Of a stretch of 37,496 nucleotides of DNA, positions 1 through 7,109 are shown piece by piece. The notes beneath the pieces are model-generated. The model saw only the letters and a list, made by a program, of their open reading frames with translations, was not told where the DNA came from and searched no databases. The position numbers and the translations under genes are program-made. This DNA is from WVZL01 sp041862375 (lineage in GTDB: Bacteria; Acidobacteriota; Aminicenantia; Aminicenantales; Aminicenantaceae): positions 1 to 37,496 of the forward strand of contig JBGVTE010000104.1 in the NCBI GenBank assembly GCA_041862375.1, read 5' to 3'. Position 1 is the stretch's first letter, and each line of letters starts with the position of its first letter.

Positions 1-843
1 GTGAAGAAGCTCGACTGTTTCTTCATCCAAAAATTCTGCTCTAAGTTCAAGATGTAACCTTGTTGTTTTATTGTACTTTATAAAAGTACGTAATACTTCT
101 TTTGCCCTTTCCTTATCAGCGTTAAACGTTGGATCCATGAAATAAACTCCTATCGGATTTTTCTTAAGGATAAACGCCAATTCTCTCTCAACCCGCGGTA
201 AAGAAAAGTATCTAATCTGGTTAAATTCCTTATGATAATAACAGTAGTGACACCGAAATAAACAGCCTCTGTGCGTCTCGGTAGAGATGCTTTGATATTT
301 ATTCATATCTATGAGCCCTTGCAGATAAGGCGATGGAATTGTATCCAGGTCTTCTATCACTGCCCTTTTTTTGTTGGGAATGACCTTCTTTGCGACTCTA
401 TAAACGATACCGTCTATCGTTTCCAGACTTTTTCTGCCAAAAAGAAAATATTCAGAGACTTCTTTAAAAGTCTCTTCCCCTTCTCCGATTACAACAACGT
501 CTACGGATCTATTGTTGCTTAAAATCTCAGTAGCGCGTGGCGAAACTTCAGGGCCGCCTAAAATTATCCTAACCTTAGGAACGGCTTTCTTTACGTAACG
601 GCAAATCTTTAATGTATCTATTATGTTCCATACATAACAGGAAAAACCTAAAATATCCGGATTTTTCTCTGTAAGCTTTTTTGCGGTATCTGCCGGTTTT
701 TGGCGGGGTAAAAAAGGAATAACCTCTATTTCAACAGAATCTGTAAAAGTGCTGTACTTGTTGAAATAGGCTTTAAGATAATAAAGGGCTAACTGGATGT
801 CTTCGGTTCCCGGACAGATCGTAGATAAAATTACTTTTTTCAT
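1..843 (-). CDS. B12-binding-type radical SAM protein, 3' end beyond the window
   Basis: Read on the minus strand from ATG at 843 to the window edge: 281 codons with no stop, so the C-terminus is missing. Residues 1-150 look like a cobalamin-binding-type Rossmann domain (start MKKVILSTICPGTED, then LGGPEVSP near 96-103 and VVVIGEGEETF near 117). A radical SAM core follows with the [4Fe-4S] cysteines C194, C198 and C201 in GCLFRCHYC, followed by YYHKEF. The family uses SAM cleavage for methylation or rearrangement chemistry; the substrate cannot be read here. The start lies 10 bases after the stop of a phosphodiesterase relic, suggesting a former two-gene operon. No strong ribosome site is visible. 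Family is clear; function is open. Confidence 0.85.
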   Translation of the reverse strand, partial: MKKVILSTICPGTEDIQLALYYLKAYFNKYSTFTDSVEIEVIPFLPRQKPADTAKKLTEKNPDILGFSCYVWNIIDTLKICRYVKKAVPKVRIILGGPEVSPRATEILSNNRSVDVVVIGEGEETFKEVSEYFLFGRKSLETIDGIVYRVAKKVIPNKKRAVIEDLDTIPSPYLQGLIDMNKYQSISTETHRGCLFRCHYCYYHKEFNQIRYFSLPRVERELAFILKKNPIGVYFMDPTFNADKERAKEVLRTFIKYNKTTRLHLELRAEFLDEETVELLH

Positions 844-853
844 ATTTCGTTAT

Positions 854-1003
854 TCACTCTATGTAGCCTAAAGCCTCAAGGCGCTTCTTTTCTTCTGCAT
901 ATTCTGAGCGAGGTTCAAATATTTCTTGAAGTACTCTTCCATCAAAGTCTTCTGAGATAGGGACACCGAGAACGTGAAGGATTGTAGGAGCAAGATTAGG
1001 TAT
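854..1003 (-). pseudogene. 3' remnant of a type I phosphodiesterase/alkaline-phosphatase-superfamily gene
   Basis: The minus strand from 1003 to the TGA at 854-856 encodes 49 residues without a start codon and directly behind an in-frame TAG (1004-1006). It contains NLAPTILHVLGVPISEDFDG and ends with EALGYIE. This matches the usual C-terminal end of phosphodiesterase/nucleotide-pyrophosphatase-like proteins (pattern APTIL-x-LLG-x-P-x-x-x-DG). Everything upstream of residue 1 of the remnant is gone and is replaced by AT-rich sequence. It sits 10 bases ahead of the radical SAM start. The family call rests on pattern memory. Confidence 0.7.
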
Positions 1004-1454
1004 CTAAAGTATCACACTCAAGATGGCAGAGTCAAATGTCAAAGGCTCTATGTTAAAAAGTGTGATGATTATTTATATAACTCATTGATATTAATGAGAA
1101 AACTCTATTTTGAAATATATTTCATCTTTCGGAAAAGAGCCATATTTACTATGCCATATTTTGACTTCAGATTATTCTTGCTCTATATATTATATACAGG
1201 AGTGGAGAATAACGATAGAAGACGGAGAAATTTGTAAATTGGCAAAAAAGCAGATTTCTATTATATGGATAACTGTTATCTGAAGTTATAAGAAATGAAG
1301 TATAAATCATTAAGCTTAATGATATTGAGAGGCATAGTATAAATAGACAAGTGACGTACAAACAAATGAAAAAAATCAAAACAGATTTACCTAAAACTAA
1401 TCTTTTATGTTTACGTATTCTAGGTTATAAGAATAACTTGCGGAGTGAGATACC
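1004..1454. other. AT-rich intergenic stretch with no supported gene
   Basis: About 450 bases separate the phosphodiesterase relic from the adaptor gene. Short open frames on both strands have no start context and no family resemblance. Two structures are visible: an inverted repeat ATCACACT (1011-1018) / AGTGTGAT (1059-1066) beginning just beside the relic breakpoint, and a perfect 18-base palindrome at 1306-1323. The rest is probably decayed DNA plus the promoter region for the gene at 1455. Confidence 0.6.
1306..1323. repeat. Perfect 18-bp palindrome, possible operator
   Basis: ATCATTAAGCTTAATGAT reads identically on both strands with no spacer. It lies 132 bases upstream of the adaptor start at 1455 in otherwise non-coding DNA. 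Such symmetric sites are typical of dimeric regulators (for example TetR or MarR types), but no regulator gene is adjacent, and AT-rich DNA yields palindromes by chance. Confidence 0.35.
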
Positions 1455-2594
1455 ATGAAGAAAATCATTCTCATCATCATACTTGTAGTGGTAGTTGGTG
1501 CTCTTATCTTTCTGGCAGTCAGAGGCTGCCGAACGGGCGGTGACACACAACCGGCAAACACAGCAGCAGTGGAAAGGGGGAGCATATCGAAGACTGTAGT
1601 GGCCACCGGTAAGATCGAGCCTTTGTACAGGGCTGAGATCAAATCAAAAATAGGAGGTCTTGTTAAGCAGTTTTATATTGAGGAGGGTGACCGGGTGGCT
1701 ATTGGTCAGAAATTGGTGGAGATTATACCAGGAGTCACACCCGTGGAAATGGTACAGGCACGAACCGAAGTCAAAGCCGCAGCATTCGACAAGTCTCTTG
1801 CTGAAAAACAATACATGAGGAGTAAAGAGCTTTACAAGCAAGACCTGATTTCACACGAAGACTATGATAGGGATGAAGCGAAGTTCAATACTGCTAAGAC
1901 TCGCTTTTACGCAGCTATGGCCCAATTGCGAGTGCTGGAGCAGGGAACAAATGTAGAATCACTGGTTGAAGGCATCGAAATCAATGAGCAGGATCAGCAT
2001 GAAATCGAAAAGGAGACACGGGAGGCCATTGCCAGTATGACGATAATTGCTCCCATCTCTGGTCTTATCCTTTCCAGGGACACCGACAAAGGAAGTGCGG
2101 TTATTCCCATTTCTTCGGCCTACGGGGGAACGGTGATCATGACAATCGCCGATGTTTCTGAGAAGCATTTTCGAGGAGACGTGGACGAAGCAGATATCGG
2201 GAAGGTGCATCTGGGCCTTCCAGCCAGGATCTATGTCGAAGCTTACCCGGACGAGCCTTTTAAAGCAGAGCTGACCCGCATCAGCCCTCTGGGCCGCGAG
2301 GAAGAGGAGATCATTAACTTTGAAATCCGGGCGACAATCAGCGATCCGGAAGAAAGGCTCCGTGTGGGGATGTCAGCCGATGCCGAGCTCATCCTGGAGG
2401 AGCATGAAAATGTTCTGGTCATTCCAGAAGGCGCTATAATATACGAAGATGGAAAAACCTATGTCAATGTCCAGGATGATTCCGTTCCAGAAGGAATGCG
2501 AAAAATAGAAATCACCAAGGGCATTTCTGATGGCCTTCGAACCGAGGTTCTATCAGGCCTTGAAGAGGGCCAGGTAGTGATTCTTCCTAAGTAA
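1455..2594 (+). CDS. HlyD/MacA-type periplasmic adaptor subunit of an ABC efflux system
   Basis: A 379-residue membrane-fusion protein. Residues 4-22 form one hydrophobic N-terminal anchor (start MKKIILIIILVVVVGAL). A cysteine follows at RGC, but the preceding VRG is a poor lipobox, so an uncleaved anchor is more likely. The body has the adaptor order: barrel-sandwich half with VVATGKIEPLYRAEIKSK, a helical hairpin around residues 90-190 (KQYMRSKELYKQDLIS), the second lipoyl half (TIIAPISGLIL), then beta-barrel and membrane-proximal domains with VIPEGAIIYEDGKTYV. GGAGTGAG precedes the ATG. The permease at 2673 follows by 78 bases, which fits a MacA-MacB-like pair linking the inner membrane to an outer-membrane channel. 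Confidence 0.9.
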   Translation: MKKIILIIILVVVVGALIFLAVRGCRTGGDTQPANTAAVERGSISKTVVATGKIEPLYRAEIKSKIGGLVKQFYIEEGDRVAIGQKLVEIIPGVTPVEMVQARTEVKAAAFDKSLAEKQYMRSKELYKQDLISHEDYDRDEAKFNTAKTRFYAAMAQLRVLEQGTNVESLVEGIEINEQDQHEIEKETREAIASMTIIAPISGLILSRDTDKGSAVIPISSAYGGTVIMTIADVSEKHFRGDVDEADIGKVHLGLPARIYVEAYPDEPFKAELTRISPLGREEEEIINFEIRATISDPEERLRVGMSADAELILEEHENVLVIPEGAIIYEDGKTYVNVQDDSVPEGMRKIEITKGISDGLRTEVLSGLEEGQVVILPK

Positions 2595-2610
2595 TGTCAC
2601 CAAAGAAGCT

Positions 2611-2658
2611 TATAGGATCTATCCCGCTGGGATTGCGTCGCTCTGAGCTAATCCTATA
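2611..2658 (+). other. Intercistronic inverted repeat between adaptor and permease
   Basis: TATAGGAT (2611-2618) and ATCCTATA (2651-2658) are perfect 8-base complements around a 32-base loop, in the 78-base gap between the adaptor stop and the permease start. The right arm ends 14 bases before the permease ATG, whose own ribosome site is weak (AGG only). The hairpin could tune permease translation or message stability. There is no U-run, so it is not a classical terminator. Confidence 0.35.
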
Positions 2659-2672
2659 TCAGGTAATTCATT

Positions 2673-5231
2673 ATGCTTTTGTTTGAGATAATAAGACAAG
2701 CCTTTGCAGATCTGAAGGCAAACCGACTTCGAAGCATACTCACGCTTTTCGGGATCATCTGGGGCATTATGGCCATTATGATCCTATTGGGCTGGGGATT
2801 CGGATTCCGCGACTTGATGTGGGAAGGCATGAGCAAGATCGGTGAAGATCTGGTTGCTTTCTTTCCTGGTCATACATCTATCGGAGTAGGCGGTTATAAA
2901 ACTGGAAGACCAATTATCCCGGAAATAGATGACATTGAGGCCATTCAAATTCAATGCCCTTCAGTAGCCGAAATAAATCCGCAGATGCTCCGATGGTACT
3001 ATGTGAAAGCCGAAACAGAATCCCGACAGTACAACATCCGAGGTGTCCTGCCAATCGCTAAAAAAATGAACAATTGGGAAGTGGCAAAAGGACGATTTAT
3101 TACTGAGGATGACGTGAATAATCGTAGGCGTTTTGCGTTTATAGGGAATAATATCAAGGAGCAGCTCTTTGAAAAAGAATCCAATCCTGTAGGCCAAAAG
3201 ATTAAGATTAATGGTGTATCCTTCTTCATCGTAGGCGTTGCTGTGGAGAAGAAGATGCAGATATCTACAATAAACAGCCGTCATGACGACCAGGTTCTGA
3301 TCCCTCTGAGCACGGCACAACAATTGTGGGGGGACGGGAAGAGTCTTGATCTTGTATTTGTCACTCCAAAAGTGACTCATAAATCTAGCCAAGTGGTGAC
3401 TGAGATACGCAATGTCCTGGCCGAGCGCCACCGCTTCGATCCTGAGGACAAAGAGGCATTGATGATTTTTGAATTTGCCTTCTACGAGAAGATGTTCAAT
3501 CTTCTATCCATCGGATTGAACATACTCTTGGGTCTTATCGGGGCAATCACACTTTTTATCGGCGGTGTAGGGGTGATGAACATCATGTTTGTCTCGGTGC
3601 AGGAACGCACCCGTGAAATAGGCATCCGTAAAGCCGTAGGAGCGAGAAAACGGGATATTCGGCTCCACTTCCTTGCCGAATCGCTCTTCATTACAATGCT
3701 GGGGGGACTCGCTGGATTTCTCCTGGGTTCGGCCCTGCTTGGAGCAATCAGCCTGTTACCTTTACCGCCATACATCCCACTTCCCCAGAACTCTATAGGA
3801 CTCTCGCTGATTGTCGTTTTTGTGATGATACTGACTGGAGTTATCTCGGGATACATTCCGGCAAAAAACGCAGCCGAAATGCAGCCAGCTAAGGCACTCC
3901 AGTACGAACGGGGTGAAACTCCTGTGGGCAAGAAGATACCAAAGCCTCTCTGGACCTCTCGCACACTGATGGGTGAGCTCATAGGAGAAGCCTTTATTGA
4001 GATTCGCAGCAGTAAGTCCCGGAGTTTTCTCACGATGTTCGGGATTCTTTGGGGTATTGCCGCTATCACTGTACTCATTGGATTCGGCACGGGTTTTCGG
4101 GGGTTTTTCGACCGTGAATTCGGAAAGATGGGTGAAAAGACGATATATGTAGTTCCTGGGCGTGTTAAAAGAGAAAGAGGGACTTATCGAGAAGCACGAA
4201 GAGTCCGACTTTCAGAAAAAGATGTAAATGCACTCAATACCTTTCCTTCAGAAGTACAGGAAGCCCTGCCGGAATATGATTGCCGTTTTCCTGTGGTGAA
4301 ATACGGTAACGAAAGCCGTGCTGTGCATACCCTGGGTGTAGTTCCGGGCACTTTAAAGATGCGTAATTTTAGAGTGGCCAGGGGACGTTTTATCGATCAA
4401 GGCGATGTTGAAGAGAGTCAGAGGGTTTGTTTCTTGGGATCGACTATACAAGAACGTCTCTTCGGGAGCCGTACACGTGATGTCACAGGAGAGTACGTTA
4501 ACATCAACGGGATCCGCTATCGCGTGATAGGAACTGCAGAATCCAAAGGGATGCAGTTGTCTATGAACACCTCCTACGACGATGAAAAGCTGCTCATTCC
4601 GTTTACTGTGGCTTTGAAAGACTTCAGCGGGGAGAAATACCTGTCTCGAATACTCGTTTCCCCTGTTGGTAAGGACCGTTACGAGGAAACCAGGCTGGAG
4701 ATTCGCAAAGCCTTGTCCGGACTGCACAGATTTCAGCCTGATGATGAGGATGCCTTATACATATGGAGCATGCTTGAGGGTATGGATTTTCTAAGATATA
4801 TTGTGCTTGGACTTCAGGTATTCCTGGGTGGGGTAGGAGTGATAACTCTTATGATTGGGGCTGTTGGCGTGATGAACATCATGTTCTTTATCGTTAATCA
4901 GCGGACTCATGAATTAGGTATCCGCAGAGCTATCGGAGCTCTTAAAAGGCATATTTTCCAGCAGTTATTTATAGAGGCTCTCGCCATTACATTTATTGGA
5001 GGGCTGGTAGGATTTGTGCTCGGCTGGGGTCTGAATACCGGTCTTTCGGCTCTTGTCGAATCCTTACGGAGCCAGAACGTTCAGCTTATGATGCTTTTCT
5101 CCCCAGAGAACTCATTACTCACATCCCTAATCACTGTGTTTTTTATGGTGGCGGCTGGCTTTCTCGCCGGACTGACGCCTGCGTTCCGTGCTATGCGGCT
5201 GAATATTGTTGATTCTTTACGCTACGAGTAA
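2673..5231 (+). CDS. Double-module FtsX/MacB-type ABC transporter permease
   Basis: 852 residues forming two consecutive copies of a MacB_PCD plus FtsX module. Copy 1 (about 1-410): first helix near RSILTLFGIIWGIMAI, a periplasmic domain, then three helices beginning near ITLFIGGVGVMNIMFVSVQ, with the cytoplasmic motif RTREIGIRKAVGA. Copy 2 (about 430-852) repeats this with RSFLTMFGILWGIAAITVL, ITLMIGAVGVMNIMFFIVNQ and RTHELGIRRAIGA. Single-module permeases of this family are about 400 residues and dimerise, so this chain is probably a covalent dimer with eight helices. No ATP-binding cassette domain or gene is present nearby. It presumably partners the adaptor upstream and an ATPase encoded elsewhere. 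The last codons and 3' flank recur at 8889-8967. Confidence 0.9.
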   Translation: MLLFEIIRQAFADLKANRLRSILTLFGIIWGIMAIMILLGWGFGFRDLMWEGMSKIGEDLVAFFPGHTSIGVGGYKTGRPIIPEIDDIEAIQIQCPSVAEINPQMLRWYYVKAETESRQYNIRGVLPIAKKMNNWEVAKGRFITEDDVNNRRRFAFIGNNIKEQLFEKESNPVGQKIKINGVSFFIVGVAVEKKMQISTINSRHDDQVLIPLSTAQQLWGDGKSLDLVFVTPKVTHKSSQVVTEIRNVLAERHRFDPEDKEALMIFEFAFYEKMFNLLSIGLNILLGLIGAITLFIGGVGVMNIMFVSVQERTREIGIRKAVGARKRDIRLHFLAESLFITMLGGLAGFLLGSALLGAISLLPLPPYIPLPQNSIGLSLIVVFVMILTGVISGYIPAKNAAEMQPAKALQYERGETPVGKKIPKPLWTSRTLMGELIGEAFIEIRSSKSRSFLTMFGILWGIAAITVLIGFGTGFRGFFDREFGKMGEKTIYVVPGRVKRERGTYREARRVRLSEKDVNALNTFPSEVQEALPEYDCRFPVVKYGNESRAVHTLGVVPGTLKMRNFRVARGRFIDQGDVEESQRVCFLGSTIQERLFGSRTRDVTGEYVNINGIRYRVIGTAESKGMQLSMNTSYDDEKLLIPFTVALKDFSGEKYLSRILVSPVGKDRYEETRLEIRKALSGLHRFQPDDEDALYIWSMLEGMDFLRYIVLGLQVFLGGVGVITLMIGAVGVMNIMFFIVNQRTHELGIRRAIGALKRHIFQQLFIEALAITFIGGLVGFVLGWGLNTGLSALVESLRSQNVQLMMLFSPENSLLTSLITVFFMVAAGFLAGLTPAFRAMRLNIVDSLRYE

Positions 5232-5280
5232 TAAAAACCAGCTTTTCTTCTGAAGAATATCATTGCCTGACCATTTCCAC
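5202..5280 (+). repeat. Copy 1 of a 79-base duplicated segment (permease 3' end and flank)
   Basis: The segment covers the last nine sense codons and stop of the double permease plus about 50 bases of downstream DNA. It aligns without gaps to 8889-8967, with 8 mismatches by eye over 79 positions (about 90% identity). The conserved core is CGCTACGAGTAATAAAAACC. Confidence 0.85.
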
Positions 5281-5448
5281 TAGCAGACTCGGATGAACTC
5301 GGGTGACAACAACTGTTGTCTTGCTAATCTGGTAAATGTCATCTTCTGTTTACGCTCTTGAAAGAAAGACAGGCTCATGGCTAACGCATTCCAGGGTTAT
5401 CGAGTCTTAGATGCTAGCTTCTGTTTTCTGGCCCGTTTTTTGAATCAT

Positions 5449-5467
5449 CCCTGCTGCCATGGCAGGG
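5449..5467 (+). other. Hairpin enclosing the start codon of the transposase relic
   Basis: CCCTGC (5449-5454) pairs with GCAGGG (5462-5467) around a 7-base loop TGCCATG whose last three bases are the relic's ATG. IS91-type rolling-circle elements carry a terminus hairpin upstream of the transposase, so this could be part of the element's left end; it may equally be chance. Confidence 0.3.
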
Positions 5468-5587
5468 GTTTATCACCAGCGTCATCCGGAACGCAGTGTT
5501 TTCTATCGAGTGTTTTTTCATTACTTCGATAGATTTCTCCTGGAGTATGAGAACCGGTTTGAGAGGAGGAGTCTATTTTATGGCTGA
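5459..5587 (+). pseudogene. N-terminal relic of an IS91-family transposase
   Basis: ATG at 5459 opens a 42-residue frame that ends at TGA 5585-5587. Its sequence, including VYHQRHPERSVFYRVFFHYF and then DRFLLEYENRFER, matches the N-terminal leader of IS91-type transposases (pattern Y-x-x-R-x-P-E-x-x-V-x-Y ... F-x-x-x-Y-E-x-R-F-E), which precedes their zinc-binding domain. The expected cysteine cluster and the HUH catalytic domain are absent; beyond 5565 the sequence becomes T-rich and unrelated. This is therefore a dead fragment. It lies between the permease and an N-terminally truncated DUF4097 gene, so the element may have caused that truncation. Identification is from recognition of the leader only. 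Confidence 0.6.
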
Positions 5588-5759
5588 CTTTTTTGCTTTT
5601 TTTGTCGTTTTGTTTCTTTGTTCTATTCTTGACCTCATCTTTTTTCCTGTGATATGTTCATTTTAAGCCGTCAGTAGCGGAAAAATGTGAAAAATAGTGA
5701 GGGATTTAGGGCAATCACAAAAATGAATTTCCTATAAAAGAGGACCTCTCGGAAATGTA
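5588..5759. other. T-rich stretch before the DUF4097 gene; nothing recognised
   Basis: Together with 5281-5458 this completes a roughly 530-base interval between genes. It contains long T runs and no convincing frame. A small hairpin GACAAC/GTTGTC sits at 5305-5320 downstream of the permease without a U-run. An in-frame TGA near 5725 closes the DUF4097 frame upstream. Confidence 0.5.
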
Positions 5760-6152
5760 ATGGCCTTATCCACTAACGGAAAAGTTGCACTGGACGGCGC
5801 ATCTGGAGATGTAAGTCTTTCCACCACCAATGGCTCTATCGAAGCCTCCCATGTCAAGGGCGAGCTTGAAGCAGAAACAACTAACGGAAGCATTGAGCTC
5901 GATATGGAATCTATAGAAGACAAAGTTAAGGCGGAGACTGTGAACGGAGGTATTGCTCTAAGACTTGGCTCATCAGGAAAAATTGATGTTGACCTCAAAG
6001 CCAAAACAGTAAACGGGACAATATACCTGGACGTTCCTGTAACTTTTAAGACTATCCGGAAATCAAAGCACAGTCTTGAGGGTAAAATTGGTCAGGGAGG
6101 TATTCTGGTCTACCTCAAAACTGTTAACGGTTCAATTAGAATTTCTAAATAA
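5760..6152 (+). CDS. DUF4097-type beta-strand-repeat protein, probably N-terminally truncated
   Basis: 130 residues built of about six short repeats centred on T-x-NG: LSTNGKVAL, STTNGSIEA, TTNGSIEL, TVNGGIAL, TVNGTIYL and TVNGSIRI. This is the signature of DUF4097 proteins, which fold as a parallel beta-helix. Family members normally carry a signal peptide and a longer N-terminal half; neither is here. The reading frame stays open and repeat-like for several codons upstream of the ATG until an in-frame TGA near 5725, and there is no good ribosome site close to the ATG (GAGGA lies about 20 bases away). I infer that the 5' half was lost, possibly with the IS91-type insertion, and that the protein may not be made. 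Confidence 0.6.
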   Translation: MALSTNGKVALDGASGDVSLSTTNGSIEASHVKGELEAETTNGSIELDMESIEDKVKAETVNGGIALRLGSSGKIDVDLKAKTVNGTIYLDVPVTFKTIRKSKHSLEGKIGQGGILVYLKTVNGSIRISK

Positions 6153-6208
6153 AACTAGATTCTTCTTAAGCTCTACTGTATTAGCTCAGAGGCCTCTTTT
6201 AGACCAAT

Positions 6209-6553
6209 TTAAAGGCTGTTCCTAATATCATCAAGTCGCTTTTTTGCATCCGGCACCATCTGAAAGAATTTTTCAAGCTTTTCACAAGCATACTCATCAC
6301 AATGTGCACAATTTAGAAGGCCCTTTTCCTTCCCGCATTTTCTTATTTCACACACTCTAGTGTAATTAAAAAGAATTTCTCCCTCTGACAGGCATCCTTC
6401 ACAATTGATATCTTCTGGTTTAATGTCTGTGTTAAATTCCTTTGACCATTGTTGGGCAACTTCTGCCCGTTTCTTGTCGTCGTCATCTCGTGTTGCTAAG
6501 AATGCACCGCACTCATGACACGACAAACCGCAAAAGCTTATTATTTCATTCAT
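6209..6553 (-). CDS. DUF3795 family cysteine-rich protein
   Basis: 114 residues, full length for the family. It opens with ISFCGLSCHECGAFLAT and continues with C-x2-C pairs (INCEGCLSEGE, VCEIRKCG, LLNCAHCDEYACEKLEKFF), the usual DUF3795 layout. The cysteines probably bind zinc or an iron-sulfur cluster; the role is unknown. Translation is coupled to the upstream gene: its ATG lies inside the last codons of that gene (8-base overlap), with AAGGAGG just before it. Confidence 0.85.
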   Translation of the reverse strand: MNEIISFCGLSCHECGAFLATRDDDDKKRAEVAQQWSKEFNTDIKPEDINCEGCLSEGEILFNYTRVCEIRKCGKEKGLLNCAHCDEYACEKLEKFFQMVPDAKKRLDDIRNSL

Positions 6554-6923
6554 CTGTGCCTCCTTTTTCTAGATATGTCTTTTTTTCTTTTGGTTCAGAT
6601 CCAGTATAAAAATACGCATCCCCATCCCTGGGCTCCTTTGGGTCTGCAACTGGCTTCCAAGCGATGAATACTGGCTTCTCATTACGCAGCAAGTCCATCA
6701 CTGCAGCATACTGGTAGCTATCAGCGAAGAAATATATTTTGCCATCAGAAAAATATGGCTCTGGTGCTTTGAATCCCTCCCTGGCAAAAACAGCGTGGGC
6801 TACTTCCCGACCTCCCGAATACAGATAAATCAACTTATCTCCCCATCTCGTTCTTCGGCCCTTCCTGTCCTTTGCATACAGTTGTACAGAATAGTTATCA
6901 ATCTTAAAGCATATGATTCTCAT
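6546..6923 (-). CDS. Hypothetical protein upstream of, and overlapping, the DUF3795 gene
   Basis: 125 residues; I do not recognise a family. It is soluble, without signal peptide or membrane segment, and rich in aromatic and charged residues (KLIYLYSGGREVAHAVFA, KIYFFADSYQYAAVMDLL), with a hydrophilic, lysine-rich C-terminus. AAAGGAG lies 8 bases before the ATG, supporting the start. The 8-base overlap with the DUF3795 gene argues for co-translation. The reading frame is a credible gene because of this coupling and the ribosome site. Confidence 0.7.
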   Translation of the reverse strand: MRIICFKIDNYSVQLYAKDRKGRRTRWGDKLIYLYSGGREVAHAVFAREGFKAPEPYFSDGKIYFFADSYQYAAVMDLLRNEKPVFIAWKPVADPKEPRDGDAYFYTGSEPKEKKTYLEKGGTDE

Positions 6924-6946
6924 AAGCCTAGCTCCTTTTAATTCTT

Positions 6947-6965
6947 ATTGGAGACAGTCCCCAAT
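6947..6965. repeat. Imperfect palindrome resembling a REP-like unit
   Basis: ATTGGAGACAGTCCCCAAT has arms ATTGG-GAC and GTC-CCAAT with one mismatch. GGGGACAGTCCCC-type palindromes are common dispersed repeats in many bacteria. Only one copy is seen in this window, just upstream of the gene starting at 6923, so a regulatory role is also possible. Confidence 0.35.
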
Positions 6966-7109
6966 TTGGGATCGCGTCTCAACATTTGACATTAAACGGC
7001 CATCTCACCATTTTAGAAAAGTTCTCTCATGCTAGCTCATGCCTACGAACCCGCTCCTATAAAGGAATCAAAGGTAAAATCTCCGGAGTCAAGTCTTGCC
7101 CAAGCACAC

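Noticed and set aside
974..1379. Two overlapping short open frames on opposite strands in the first intergenic region
   Set aside because: AT-rich, no ribosome sites, low-complexity aromatic composition, and the first starts inside the phosphodiesterase relic on the opposite strand.
2961..3431. Minus-strand 156-residue open frame inside the permease gene
   Set aside because: Antisense shadow of a well-supported gene with no homology pattern.
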